From NCBI RefSeq assembly GCF_017814945.1, contig NZ_JAGIPX010000053.1, positions 1-58,661 of the forward strand: a stretch of 58,661 bases of DNA. Direction: 5' to 3'. This DNA comes from Paraburkholderia sp. LEh10 (GTDB lineage Bacteria > Pseudomonadota > Gammaproteobacteria > Burkholderiales > Burkholderiaceae). The notes under the pieces were generated by a model, which made no database searches, was not told the origin of the DNA, and saw nothing but the letters and a program-made list of their open reading frames with translations. Both the position numbers and the translations under genes were made by a program. Shown in pieces: positions 16,967 through 26,214 of this stretch; position 1 is the stretch's first letter; every line of letters starts with the position of its first letter.

Positions 16967-17394
16967 GACTTGAATTCGGATCTGTTCACATACGACATTG
17001 AGGAACGCTTGATCGCTCGCGCGAGCACATATCATGAACGGCGAAACGATCGACGTGACCGACACATCGACCCTTCTCACGGCCGAAGTCCTGGTTCTTA
17101 AGCGCTGAATGACAGCGGCAGTTCATTCGCGCTTGAGCGAGGTCCCAAGACCGCTCGACGCATACAGTCCAATCAGGTCACTTTGCATCGGCAAACGCGG
17201 GCGCTAGTCCCTCAACGTCACGCACCAAACAGAAGGAGTTCATCAAAAGCCAGAACCTGCCACCCGGAGCGCCAATGCAGTGTAAGGGGAAATTGCTGCT
17301 AGCCCACTGTAGCAAATCAAAGACCCTAAATGAAAAATGTCACCTCGGGCAATCATGACTGCAACGTCGGCCACCTGTTGATATCGGATTGATC
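16967..17394. other. Non-coding stretch before the second hemerythrin
   Basis: This probably contains further decayed ferredoxin sequence on its left side, but I cannot follow the similarity beyond about 16966. A 24-codon frame from ATG 17034 is the only short ORF noted and has no recognised relation. Nothing else is seen. Confidence 0.35.
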
Positions 17395-17844
17395 ATGGAA
17401 TGGAATGACAGCATGACGCTCGGCTACGAACCGATGGACATGGTCCATCGCGAGTTTGTTGGATGCATCGCCAATCTGCAGCGATGCCCCGATGCCGAAG
17501 TTCCAGTGATGTTGGATCGAATGATCGAGCATCTCCGCGTGCATTTTGGTGAGGAAAACGAAATCATGATAAGGCATGAGTTTCCCCCGAGAGATTGTCA
17601 CATTGACGAGCACGCAGCGGTGTTGCGCTCCGCCGTCGAGGTAAGGCTGTGCGTCGCGCGTGGTGATTATGCACAAGCGCGTTCGTTCGCCAATGCATTG
17701 GCAAAGTGGTTCCCCGGTCATGCAGACTATATGGACGCTGCGTTGGCGCACTGGATGGTCACGCGATTGCACGGCGGAAAACCGCTCGTGTTTCGGCGCG
17801 AAGCGCATGTCGGCGTGGCGCTGGGGATCGACTCGTACGATTGA
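17395..17844 (+). CDS. Single-domain hemerythrin, second copy
   Basis: This 149-residue bacteriohemerythrin has a full ligand set: H18 (MDMVHREF), H50 and E54 (HFGEENEIM), H69 and H73 (DCHIDEHA), and H109 with D114 (HADYMD). It shares FPPRDCH-DEHAAVL and WFPGHADY-D-AL with the copy at 13958-14440, so the two are paralogues. ATG 17395 (MEWNDSM) is the family-like start; one two codons earlier is also possible. It lies about 0.85 kb ahead of the second oxygenase gene. A role in O2 handling or nitric oxide/oxygen sensing is inferred. Confidence 0.87.
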   Translation: MEWNDSMTLGYEPMDMVHREFVGCIANLQRCPDAEVPVMLDRMIEHLRVHFGEENEIMIRHEFPPRDCHIDEHAAVLRSAVEVRLCVARGDYAQARSFANALAKWFPGHADYMDAALAHWMVTRLHGGKPLVFRREAHVGVALGIDSYD

Positions 17845-18699
17845 GGTTGCCGCCGCATCAATCGAGTGTTGCATTTTTGGCGGCCACGCGCACTTCGCTA
17901 TCCGCGGCAGGCCCGCGTGGCGGAATTGCCTGCTCAAGACGCGGCCCTCTGGTGATTTGTCTGCACTCGCCAACATTCGGAGCGGCGGGTGGTTGAGCAT
18001 GCAACGACACGGCTTCGGAGCGTTTTGCGCAACGTGGCGCTGCAACCTTCAGAGTCGCCTGGATTGATGCCGTCGCTATCTCCGGAGCCACTCTCTTTGC
18101 GCACCAGCTACTTGGGTTCGGCCCACGCATGGATTCGCGCGCAGCGCTCGCCCGACGGTAGCCACTTCTTCTAGGCGATCGCCGGCCTGCTTCATCAATT
18201 TTCCGATACCTACCCGGCATAGATCACAGCATCTTCTCTGGCGCGATTCTCGGTTGTCCATCTTTGACGTGGACATTATAAATTCCGGCAAACAGCCGTT
18301 CCACCTTCTCCAGTTGCTACGCTCGCTATCACGGTCGATCGAATGCAACGAATGGGATCTTGGGAACGTAGTCGTCACGCTTGCGCACGGGAAGCAAATT
18401 TCTGGTAGGTGTTCCGGACCGACAAGATCCTAAGTGGACAGGGAGGGCGCTTTCATCAACACGACAGGGCTTGCCGCCAGTACCACCTGGCCTGTAAGAC
18501 GGGAGGGCAAACCCGAGCATGTGGTTTTGGGGGAGACGAGAGACCGTCAAGGGCCCGCCCGGCGTGGCACGGAGGAGGTGGATGTGATTATCCAGTAGAG
18601 CGTGAGAGTCTTTCCATTGGCGACATGTTTATTCGCGCCGCGCCTGGAGAGTATCTTCACCTCACTGACAACGCCACAACTACTACTCGGAGATACGTG
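17845..18699. other. 0.85-kb spacer upstream of the second oxygenase, with coding-like debris
   Basis: No intact gene is recognised. A frame ending at TAG 18596 (INTTGLAASTTWPVRREGKP, then EHVVLGETRDRQGPARRGTE, ending EVDVIIQ) reads like the end of a real protein, but its family is not recognised and its front is missing. Promoters for the cluster starting at 18700 should be here; I could not identify a convincing sigma-54 -24/-12 pair. Confidence 0.4.
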
Positions 18700-19968
18700 A
18701 TGCGGTCTGCCTACGGAAATGAGACCCCACCAGTTGCTACGGAGCTGACCAACGTCGAGGCAGGTAGCCCGATGGGCGAGTTGCTCCGGCGCTACTGGCA
18801 ACCTGTGTGTACGTCGGATGAACTGACGGATCTACCGCGAAAGGAAAAGCTTCTTTGCGAAGAGATAGTTCTATTTCGCGACGGGTCAGGCAAGGTTGGC
18901 GCGTTGAAGCCGCATTGCTCGCACCGGGGCACGTCGCTGGAATGGGGCCGTGTCGAGGAGCGAGGGCTGCGTTGCTGCTTTCACGGCTGGCTCTACGCCA
19001 CCGACGGCCGCTGCCTCGAAATGCCTTGTGAGACCGATGAATTTCGGGAACGGATGAATGTGTGGCAGCCGGCTTATCCGGCGCTTGAATTCGGCGGGCT
19101 GGTGTTTGTGTATATGGGTCCTCCCGAGACCCAACCGGAATTCCCGATCTACGACATCATCGATTCTGAGGTGGTCGGTGACGTGGAATTGCGCGGCATG
19201 CGCCTTTGGGACGATCAAGGGATCGGTTATGTCAAGGACTGCAACTGGCTGCAGCATTACGAGAACGTGGTCGATCCGTGGCACTTGATCATGTTGCACC
19301 AGGTGATCAGCGGCAACCAGGGGCATAACATGCTTGAGGGAATGACGGAAAGTATATTGGCGCGCGACATGGCCAGAATTGATTTCGAAAAGCGGCCGAC
19401 CGGGGTGCGCTTTAACATGGTGCGAGAGTTGCAAAACGGCGACTACTTCATTCGTCACGCCGAATGCATTGTGCCGAACGCTTATCTGGTCCCGGCGGTT
19501 AGCCACGACGGTGGACGCAAGACGCGAGCGACCGAACTGTCGTGGGCTGTGCCGATCGACAACGAGCATGTTCGCGGTATCAGCATCGTCGCGTGGCCGT
19601 TGGAGAATGGCCAACCGAAGGCAGGCTGGCGTCCCGGCACGGATATCAGCGGCGAGGTTCGTCCGGGGGCGGCAGTGTCGCGGAGCTATGAAGAGCGTCA
19701 GCGCAAGCCTGACGACCGCGAGGCGCAGGAGGGGCAGCGCACGACGGCGGTACATGCGCTCGAAAACCTTGGTATGTCGGACACCGGCGTTGTGCTGTTA
19801 CGGCGGATGCTGCGTGAGCAGCTGAAGCGGTTGGAGCAAGGGCTCGACCCGATGAATATCGTGCGCGACAAGAGCGCGGCGCGGGGCATTCCGACGGGAA
19901 CGTGGAACGCGATACTCAGCGCGTCGGAAGCCGCCGCTTTCGGCGATAAGGTGGGGCGCCTCGCCTGA
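18700..19968 (+). CDS. Rieske aromatic ring-hydroxylating oxygenase, phthalate-dioxygenase type
   Basis: This 422-residue oxygenase has the Rieske ligands C73-x-H75 and C92-xx-H95 (CSHRGTSLEWGRVEERGLRC, CFHGW), and the mononuclear iron site D192-PW-H195-LIML-H200. The opening AGSPMGELLRRYWQPV is the hallmark of the homohexamer/trimer phthalate-4,5-dioxygenase-type family, which needs no beta subunit; none is encoded nearby. ATG 18700 is chosen because GGAGA precedes it and the family begins about 20 residues before PMGELLRRYW; in-frame starts upstream exist. Electrons probably come from the reductase at 20252 and the ferredoxin at 26384. The aromatic substrate is unknown. Confidence 0.88.
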   Translation: MRSAYGNETPPVATELTNVEAGSPMGELLRRYWQPVCTSDELTDLPRKEKLLCEEIVLFRDGSGKVGALKPHCSHRGTSLEWGRVEERGLRCCFHGWLYATDGRCLEMPCETDEFRERMNVWQPAYPALEFGGLVFVYMGPPETQPEFPIYDIIDSEVVGDVELRGMRLWDDQGIGYVKDCNWLQHYENVVDPWHLIMLHQVISGNQGHNMLEGMTESILARDMARIDFEKRPTGVRFNMVRELQNGDYFIRHAECIVPNAYLVPAVSHDGGRKTRATELSWAVPIDNEHVRGISIVAWPLENGQPKAGWRPGTDISGEVRPGAAVSRSYEERQRKPDDREAQEGQRTTAVHALENLGMSDTGVVLLRRMLREQLKRLEQGLDPMNIVRDKSAARGIPTGTWNAILSASEAAAFGDKVGRLA

Positions 19969-20035
19969 TCGGCCCAAGCCACATTCCGGGCGCGCGACGC
20001 CGCAATGGTATGGCCGCTATCCCTCACTCGCATCG

Positions 20036-20066
20036 CCCGAGCTGTCGCCGAAGGCGACGGCTCGGG
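20036..20066. terminator. Strong 14-bp hairpin after the oxygenase gene
   Basis: CCCGAGCTGTCGCC at 20036-20049 pairs with GGCGACGGCTCGGG at 20053-20066 around a GAA triloop, with one U-G wobble. It begins 67 bases after the oxygenase stop. No T-run follows, so it may be a processing or mRNA-stability hairpin that sets oxygenase and reductase expression levels, rather than a full terminator. Confidence 0.6.
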
Positions 20067-20141
20067 AGCCACAGGCCTGCCAACGACATCCATATTGTCG
20101 GTTGGCGATGCTGACTGTTCAGGAAATGGAGCAAACACGAG

Positions 20142-20255
20142 ATGCACAAATTCACCGTCTGCGAGCGCCATAAGAACGACCGCTTCGCTTGGCAACGGAT
20201 GGCGTTGCCGGAAGCGGACGGCCTCGTCGTGCACTGGATGGAAACCCGGGTATGA
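20142..20255 (+). CDS. 37-residue ORF coupled to the reductase gene
   Basis: Just before the reductase, a frame from ATG 20142 to TGA 20255 encodes MHKFTVCERHKNDRFAWQRM and then ALPEADGLVVHWMETRV. A purine-rich GGAAATGGAG lies upstream, and the stop overlaps the reductase ATG (ATGA), the arrangement of a coupled gene pair. Charged and aromatic residues dominate; there is no signal peptide or membrane segment. It is too short to place in a family. It could be a small partner protein, a leader controlling reductase translation, or the C-terminus of a lost gene. Confidence 0.4.
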   Translation: MHKFTVCERHKNDRFAWQRMALPEADGLVVHWMETRV

Positions 20256-21499
20256 CGAAGAACTCGACTGTCGTCATCGTCGGCGCTGGCCAGGCCGGTT
20301 TTCAGGCAGCAGCCTCGCTGCGCCAGGTAGGGTTCGACGGCAGGATTGTCCTTGTCGGCGACGAGCCCAATATTCCCTATGATCGCCCACCCTTGTCGAA
20401 ATCCTATCTCGCTGGCGAGATCGGGCTCGAGAAGCTCTGGCTGCGGCCGGAGACGTTCTATCACGAGCAACGAATCGAACTGGAGCTGGGCGAGACTGTG
20501 ACCGCGATCAACCGGCAGGCTCGGCATGTCGAATTTGCATCGGGCCGCAAGGTTGCGTACGACCAGCTGGTGTTGGCGACGGGTGCCCGCTTCCGCCCCC
20601 TGCGGGTCCCGGGCGCCGAACTTGACGGTGTTTTGCCGCTGCGTACGCTCGCCGACGCGGACGCTTTGCAGCCGCGGCTCGCTGGCGCGCGTGAAGTCGT
20701 TGTCGTCGGCGCTGGCTTTATTGGGCTCGAATTTGCGGCCGTCGCGCGCAAGGCTGGGGTTGGCGTACGCATCATCGAGATGACGCAGCACCCGATGGAG
20801 CGCGTCGTTTCCAGGGAGACGTCTCGCTACGTCACGAAGGCGCACTGCGACTGGGGCTCCGAGGTGCGGCTCGGCACCTGCGTTACCCGTATTCTCGGCG
20901 ACGGACGCGTCAGCGGGGTTGAGGTGAGCGATGGCCGCACACTCCCGGCTGACCTTGTATTGATCGGCATCGGCGTTCTGCCCAATACCGAGGTCGCCGC
21001 GGCGGCAGGGCTGACGGTCGATAACGGCATCGTTGTCGACCGATACCTGACGGCCTCCGATCCGACGATCTTCGCGATCGGCGATTGCGCCAACTTTCCC
21101 AGCCGCTTCGCGGCCGGCCGCTGCCGTCTCGAATCGGTACAGAACGCCGTTGACCAAGGCACCACCGTCGCTGCGGCGATCGTCGGCAAGCCGGTGCCCT
21201 ACGACAAGGTACCGTGGTTCTGGTCCGAGCAAGCCGATCTGAAACTGCAGATCGCGGGCAACGCCGTTGGCCATGATCGTGCGGTGTTGCGCGGCGATCC
21301 CGAGAGCCATAGTTTTTCGGTGTTCTTCTTCCAGAGCGGCGTCCTGACCGGTGTCGAGTCGATCAACCGGCCAACCGACCACGTAGTCGCGCGTCGAATG
21401 CTGGCCGTCGACCCGCGTCTGTCGCCGGAACAGGCGGTCGACCTCAGTTTCGATTTGCGGGCGCATACCACCAGCGTTTTGCGGCGCGAGGCAGCGTAA
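20252..21499 (+). CDS. FAD-dependent ferredoxin reductase (HcaD/BphA4/CamA type)
   Basis: This 415-residue reductase has the N-terminal FAD motif VIVGAGQAGFQAAASLR, the NAD motif VVVGAGFIGLEFA (about residues 152-164) and IFAIGDCANFP. The FAD/ferredoxin-side phrase PYDRPPLSKSYL is family typical. It belongs to the same family as HcaD at 4815-6038 but is clearly divergent. The start at 20252 overlaps the stop of the small ORF. It would supply NADH electrons through the Rieske ferredoxin at 26384 to the oxygenase at 18700, completing a three-component system whose genes are split over 8 kb. Confidence 0.9.
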   Translation: MTKNSTVVIVGAGQAGFQAAASLRQVGFDGRIVLVGDEPNIPYDRPPLSKSYLAGEIGLEKLWLRPETFYHEQRIELELGETVTAINRQARHVEFASGRKVAYDQLVLATGARFRPLRVPGAELDGVLPLRTLADADALQPRLAGAREVVVVGAGFIGLEFAAVARKAGVGVRIIEMTQHPMERVVSRETSRYVTKAHCDWGSEVRLGTCVTRILGDGRVSGVEVSDGRTLPADLVLIGIGVLPNTEVAAAAGLTVDNGIVVDRYLTASDPTIFAIGDCANFPSRFAAGRCRLESVQNAVDQGTTVAAAIVGKPVPYDKVPWFWSEQADLKLQIAGNAVGHDRAVLRGDPESHSFSVFFFQSGVLTGVESINRPTDHVVARRMLAVDPRLSPEQAVDLSFDLRAHTTSVLRREAA

Positions 21500-21599
21500 G
21501 CACGACGGTCGCGCGGACTCAGCGCTTCCGTCAGCACGAACATGTTTCCACGATCAGCACGCCATCGGATGGCGGCCAGATAACCAGAGGAAGAAGGAC

Positions 21600-22826
21600 A
21601 TGGCAGGAGAAACAGCGAATTTCGGGTTGCGCGACTGGCCGGCAGCGCCCGCGATCCGACCATTCGAACCGACGCAGCGACAGCAGAAGATGCTCGATCT
21701 GGCGCGAGCTGGCTTGTCTGAACCGTTCAGCGGAATAATCTGCACCAGCTCGACCGGCCAGGAGCCCCCGGCACTAACTGCGGCCGGCGCCTCGCTCGCT
21801 TTGCTGCGTGAGGCGGCGCACACCTTTCTCGCGAGCCTCGACGCCAGGCAGCGGCAAGCCGCTTGCCTGCCTATCGACGGCGAGGCGTGGCGGGAATGGT
21901 CCAACATTCACGCCTGGTTGATCCCTCGTCACGGGGTCTGCCTCGCCGATCTCCGACACGGCCAGCGCGAGGCCGCGCTGGCGCTGTTGCGCGAGACGAT
22001 GAGCGGGGTGGGCTATCAGACCGCGCGCGACGTCATGCGACTAAACGAGCACGCCCTCGAAATCACGGGCAAGCACGAGGAATACGACGAGTGGTACTAC
22101 TGGGTAAGCATCTTCGGGAACCCGTCGTCAAAGGAGCCTTGGGGCTGGCAGATCGATGGTCACCACCTTAATATCAACTGCTGCGTGCTCGGCGATCAAC
22201 TCGTCATGACGCCGATCTTCATGGGTTCGGAGCCAGTCCTGGCACGGTTTGGCAAATATAGCGGCTTGCGCGTGTTTGCCACCGAAGAGGAGCAAGGCCA
22301 TGCGCTTATGAGCGCACTGTCGGTGGAGGCGCGGCAACAGGCGACGATCGGCACTGAGCTGCCGTGGGAAGTGTTCGCGGGTCCGTTCAACGATAACCGG
22401 TATTTCGAGCCGAGCGGCATCCATTACTCGGACCTTCCGCAGGACGGTCGAGAGCGTCTCGAGGCACTGCTGGCGACCTACGTCGGGCATATCCGCCCAC
22501 GCCATACCGAACTGCGCTGGGCCGATGTCAAACACTACCTCGTTGACACGCGTTTCGCGTGGATCGGGCCGTTCGACGATATCAATCCGTTCTATTACCG
22601 CATCCTGAACCCAGCGATTCTGGTCGAGTTCGACCATCAGCCGGGCATCGTGTTCGACAACAACACGGCGTCCCGCGACCACGTCCACACGCTCGTGCGC
22701 ACGCCGAACGGCAAGGATTACGGCAAGGATCTGCTGCGCCAGCACTACCGTCAATGGCACACGGATGAGCAGGGCGGTCACTCGCAGTCGCATACCCACG
22801 GGGCGCAAGCGCGCCGCACGATTTGA
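21600..22826 (+). CDS. DUF3500-family protein of unknown function
   Basis: This 408-residue protein looks like the DUF3500 family. Recognisable segments are the WSNIHAWLIPRHGVCLADL region, EYYxW-type YDEWYYWVSIFGNPS, and the conserved WGWQIDGHHLNINCCVLGDQ with its paired histidines, which look like a metal or catalytic site. No signal peptide or membrane segment is seen. AGGAAGAAGGAC precedes the ATG. It sits between the reductase and the quinone oxidoreductase in an aromatic oxidation cluster, so an enzymatic role on an oxygenated intermediate is plausible. The biochemical function of the family is not known to me. Confidence 0.75.
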   Translation: MAGETANFGLRDWPAAPAIRPFEPTQRQQKMLDLARAGLSEPFSGIICTSSTGQEPPALTAAGASLALLREAAHTFLASLDARQRQAACLPIDGEAWREWSNIHAWLIPRHGVCLADLRHGQREAALALLRETMSGVGYQTARDVMRLNEHALEITGKHEEYDEWYYWVSIFGNPSSKEPWGWQIDGHHLNINCCVLGDQLVMTPIFMGSEPVLARFGKYSGLRVFATEEEQGHALMSALSVEARQQATIGTELPWEVFAGPFNDNRYFEPSGIHYSDLPQDGRERLEALLATYVGHIRPRHTELRWADVKHYLVDTRFAWIGPFDDINPFYYRILNPAILVEFDHQPGIVFDNNTASRDHVHTLVRTPNGKDYGKDLLRQHYRQWHTDEQGGHSQSHTHGAQARRTI

Positions 22827-22928
22827 ACTCGCGGCTCGGAGTGCAGCCGAAGCGCCGAAGTGACTGCGTGGGCTACCCGTGTCGGCACTGCCCATCTGCA
22901 ATGCTTAGCCAACTGAAGGAGACGATCT

Positions 22929-23900
22929 ATGCCGTATGCCATCCGGATTCATGAGACGGGCGGACCTGAAAAGCTAGTCTGGGATGAGATTTCTGTCGGC
23001 GATCCTGGTCCCGGGCAAGTGCGCCTTCGCCAGACGGCCGTCGGCGTCAACTTCATCGACATCTACTACCGCACGGGCTTGTACGATCTGCCGCCGCCGT
23101 TTATCCCCGGTCGCGAAGCCGTCGGCATCGTCGAGGCAGTCGGGCCTGATGTTGCGTCGCTGACGTTGGGCGACCGTGTCGCGTATAGCGGTGTGCAAGG
23201 CGCGTATGCCGAAGTCCGGCTCGTGCCGGCAGATCGACTGGTCAAACTTCCGGAAGGCGTCAGCGATGATCTGGGTGCCGCGATGATGCAAAAGGGCATG
23301 ACGGCGCAGTTTCTGTGCCGCCAGACCTACAGGATCGAGAAGGGCGATACGGTCGTGGTGCATGCGGCGGCGGGTGGGGTTGGGTTGGTGCTCTGCCAGT
23401 GGGCCAGGTATCTCGGCGCGACGGTCATCGGCACAGTGTCGACTGAGGAAAAGGCACAGATCGTGAAGGCTCACGGCTGTGACTATCCGCTGATCCACGG
23501 CAAGGACGACGTGGTCAAGGTGGTGAAGGAGGTGACGGGCGGAATGGGCGTCCCGGTCGTGTATGACTCGATCGGCAAGGACACTTTCGTGAGCTCGCTC
23601 GACTGCCTGCGCCCTCGCGGCCTGATGGTGCTCTATGGCCAGTCCTCGGGCGCGGTGCCGCCGTTCGACATCAGCCTGCTCGACAGGAAGGGTTCGCTGT
23701 TCCTCACCCGTCCGTCACAGAACGCCTACCTGCCGAACCGCGCCGCACTCGAGGCGGGTGCCAAGGACGTGTTCGAGGTCGTGTTGTCGGGAGCGGTGAA
23801 GGTTCACATCAGCCATCGTTTCCCGCTCAAGGATGCAGCGGAGTCGCATCGCGCCATGGAATCTCGCAAGACGACGGGATCGTTGGTGCTGCAACCCTGA
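22929..23900 (+). CDS. NADPH:quinone oxidoreductase, zinc-free medium-chain reductase (QorA-like)
   Basis: This 323-residue medium-chain dehydrogenase/reductase starts MPYAIRIHETGGPEKLVWDE, contains the quinone-reductase signature VGVNFIDIYYRTGLY, and has the NADPH loop VVHAAAGGVGLVLCQWA (about residues 141-157). The structural zinc cysteines of alcohol dehydrogenases are absent, as expected for QorA. It probably reduces quinones or enones; in this cluster it may reduce a quinonoid or unsaturated intermediate of ring oxidation. GAAGGAGA precedes the ATG. It is intact. Confidence 0.88.
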   Translation: MPYAIRIHETGGPEKLVWDEISVGDPGPGQVRLRQTAVGVNFIDIYYRTGLYDLPPPFIPGREAVGIVEAVGPDVASLTLGDRVAYSGVQGAYAEVRLVPADRLVKLPEGVSDDLGAAMMQKGMTAQFLCRQTYRIEKGDTVVVHAAAGGVGLVLCQWARYLGATVIGTVSTEEKAQIVKAHGCDYPLIHGKDDVVKVVKEVTGGMGVPVVYDSIGKDTFVSSLDCLRPRGLMVLYGQSSGAVPPFDISLLDRKGSLFLTRPSQNAYLPNRAALEAGAKDVFEVVLSGAVKVHISHRFPLKDAAESHRAMESRKTTGSLVLQP

Positions 23901-23996
23901 AGCGAATTGTCGATAGCGTCTCGCAGCGATGTGCGCGTTGGCGTTAGACACGCTGCTGAATCACGATCACATGGTACGAACCGGAAGGAGCTATCG

Positions 23997-24452
23997 ATGG
24001 CCGACGCCAACTTTGATAAAGACGCGGTGAAACGCGAAATTGGCGCGTATGCCGATACTGAAATGCCGCTTGCCGAACGCGAGCGGAGCTACATGGATCT
24101 TATCGGCTACGTCCCGCCGCGCATAGCCGCCCGATTGGCTGTGACGGGCGCCCTGGATCCCCAACTTCTTGCACTGCAAGAGGCGGCGCGCCAGCGGGCG
24201 ATGTATCCGGAGTGTTTCGATACGAAGACCGCGCAGCTCATAGTGTTTGGCATGCTGCTCGCCAAACTGCTCGACGCGGCTACGCTGCATGCGCGCGCGG
24301 CGCGTCGAGCCGGCGCGACGTGGGAAGAGATGCAAGCCGTGGTGAGCCTGGCTTACATCTATGGCGGAATGCCGGCCGCAAATCGCGGCGCCGAGATCAT
24401 CGCACAGCTGATCGAGTCCGAGAGCGACGACAGAACCGGCCACCACGCTTAG
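23997..24452 (+). CDS. Carboxymuconolactone decarboxylase/AhpD-like protein
   Basis: This 151-residue all-helical protein matches the CMD family in its C-terminal half: ARAARRAGATWEEMQAVVSL then AYIYGGMPAANRGAEIIAQL. This corresponds to the conserved helix pair carrying the E-E and Y-GG-P-A residues. It lacks the CxxC of AhpD peroxidases, so a decarboxylase/lactonase or binding role is likelier than peroxide reduction. GGAAGGAG precedes the ATG at 23997, ruling against a longer upstream frame. It lies between the quinone reductase and the aldehyde dehydrogenase. Confidence 0.75.
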   Translation: MADANFDKDAVKREIGAYADTEMPLAERERSYMDLIGYVPPRIAARLAVTGALDPQLLALQEAARQRAMYPECFDTKTAQLIVFGMLLAKLLDAATLHARAARRAGATWEEMQAVVSLAYIYGGMPAANRGAEIIAQLIESESDDRTGHHA

Positions 24453-24616
24453 TACAAAAGTGCGCGGTCGAGCGCATGCCGTCTCGGGCGATGTCGTCTG
24501 TGGCGTCCAGCCCGTCGACCGCGATGCTTGAGAAACCTTTGGGCAAGGCAACGAAGCACCACAACATGTTTTTAACGCCCCGTTGCCAACGCAGCAGCAA
24601 AAAGATTGAGGGAATC

Positions 24617-26062
24617 ATGAAAGAGCTTTATTCCAACATTATCGGCGGGGAATTCGTTGCCGTAACGAATGCCTCTCGCAACATCAACCCGTCCGATATG
24701 AACGACGTCGTCGGCGAGTACGCTCAAGGGTCCATGGCGGACGTGAACAACGCCGTGGCCGCGGCCAAGGCTGCCTTCCCGGCCTGGAGCCATACAACGT
24801 CACAGACGCGCTTCGATATCCTGAAGAAGGCAGCCGACGAGATCCTCACTCGCAAAGACGAACTTGGCCGGCTGCTCGCGCGCGAGGAAGGCAAGACGCT
24901 CGCCGAAGGCATCGGTGAGGTGACGCGTGCGGGACAGATCTTCGCGTTCTTCGCCGGCGAATGCCTGCGTGCCGGCGGTGAGGCGTTGCCGTCCGTGCGC
25001 GCGGGTGTCGGTGTTGAGATCACCCGTGAGCCGGTAGGAATCATCGGAATGATCACGCCCTGGAACTTCCCGATTGCGATTCCGGCATGGAAGATCGCGC
25101 CAGCGCTTGCCTGGGGCAACTGCGTCGTCATCAAGCCGGCGGACCTCGTGCCGGGCTCGGCCTGGGCGCTGGTCGACATCCTCCAGCGCGCTGGCTTGCC
25201 GAAGGGCGTGCTCAATCTCGTCATGGGCCGCGGTTCGGTCGTCGGCCAGGCGCTGCTCGAGCACAAGGATGTTCATGCGATTTCCTTCACCGGCTCAATG
25301 GCGACCGGACGCAAGGTCGCGGCTACCTGCGTCGCCGCGAGTCCGATGAAAAAAATCCAACTCGAGATGGGTGGCAAGAACCCGCTCGTAGTGCTCGACG
25401 ATGCGGACTTGGCCACGGCGGTTGAAGTGGCTATCAACGGCTCCTTCTTCTCGACCGGTCAGCGCTGCACCGCGTCTTCGCGCCTGATCGTCCAAGCCGG
25501 GATCCACGATCGCTTCGTCGCGGGCTGCATCGAGCGGCTGAAGAGCATCGTCGTCGACGACGCGCTGAAGCAAGGCACGCATATCGGCCCGGTGGTCGAC
25601 CAGAGCCAACTCGAGCAGAACCTGAAGTACATTCAGATCGCCAAAGACGAGGGCGCCAGGCTGGCGTTCGGCGGCGAACTCCTGAAGCGCGCAACGCCGG
25701 GTTTCTATCTGCAGCCGGCGCTCTTCACCGAAACGACCAATGCGATGCGGATCTCGCGCGAGGAGGTCTTCGGCCCGGTCGCCAATATTGTGCGTGTCAA
25801 GGATTACGAAGAAGCGCTCGAAGTGGCGAACGACACAGAGTTCGGCCTTTCCTCGGGCATCTGCACCACCTCGCTGAAATATGCGACGCATTTCAAGCGC
25901 AACAGCGAGGTGGGCATGGTGATGGTCAATGTGCCCACAGCGGGCGTCGACTATCACGTGCCGTTCGGTGGCCGGAAGGGTTCGAGCTATGGCTCTCGTG
26001 AGCAAGGTACGTACGCCAAGGAGCACTACACCACGATCAAGACGGCCTACACGATGGCTTGA
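24617..26062 (+). CDS. NAD(P)+-dependent aldehyde dehydrogenase
   Basis: This 481-residue ALDH superfamily enzyme oxidises an aldehyde to the acid. The family landmarks are ITPWNFPIAIPAWKIAPALA (substrate and cofactor pocket), the general base E250 in LEMGGKNP, the nucleophile C284 in GQRCTASSR, and EEVFGPV toward the C-terminus. The start VTNASRNINPSDMNDVVGEY resembles alpha-ketoglutaric semialdehyde and succinic-semialdehyde-type dehydrogenases. Its natural substrate here is probably a ring-cleavage or side-chain aldehyde, which is inference. GAGGGA precedes ATG 24617; a frame open for 135 codons further upstream shadows the CMD gene. Confidence 0.9.
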   Translation: MKELYSNIIGGEFVAVTNASRNINPSDMNDVVGEYAQGSMADVNNAVAAAKAAFPAWSHTTSQTRFDILKKAADEILTRKDELGRLLAREEGKTLAEGIGEVTRAGQIFAFFAGECLRAGGEALPSVRAGVGVEITREPVGIIGMITPWNFPIAIPAWKIAPALAWGNCVVIKPADLVPGSAWALVDILQRAGLPKGVLNLVMGRGSVVGQALLEHKDVHAISFTGSMATGRKVAATCVAASPMKKIQLEMGGKNPLVVLDDADLATAVEVAINGSFFSTGQRCTASSRLIVQAGIHDRFVAGCIERLKSIVVDDALKQGTHIGPVVDQSQLEQNLKYIQIAKDEGARLAFGGELLKRATPGFYLQPALFTETTNAMRISREEVFGPVANIVRVKDYEEALEVANDTEFGLSSGICTTSLKYATHFKRNSEVGMVMVNVPTAGVDYHVPFGGRKGSSYGSREQGTYAKEHYTTIKTAYTMA

Positions 26063-26214
26063 TCACGGCCGTCGACATTCGGCGTCTATATCAGCAGCAT
26101 GAAGACGATCCAATGATGAACCACGGGGGCGAGGGACAGCGAGTAAGCGGCCATGTCGCGCTACCGTCGAGTAGCGGGTCATGCCGTGGACCGAGCGCAC
26201 CCTAAGTACGGTCG

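Noticed and set aside
18409..18699. 97-codon extension of the second oxygenase
   Set aside because: The family begins about 20 residues before PMGELLRRYW; the extension has no conserved features and GGAGA precedes ATG 18700.
20024..21466. A 480-codon minus-strand frame across the reductase
   Set aside because: Shadow of the FAD reductase at 20252-21499; no family motif and no ribosome site.
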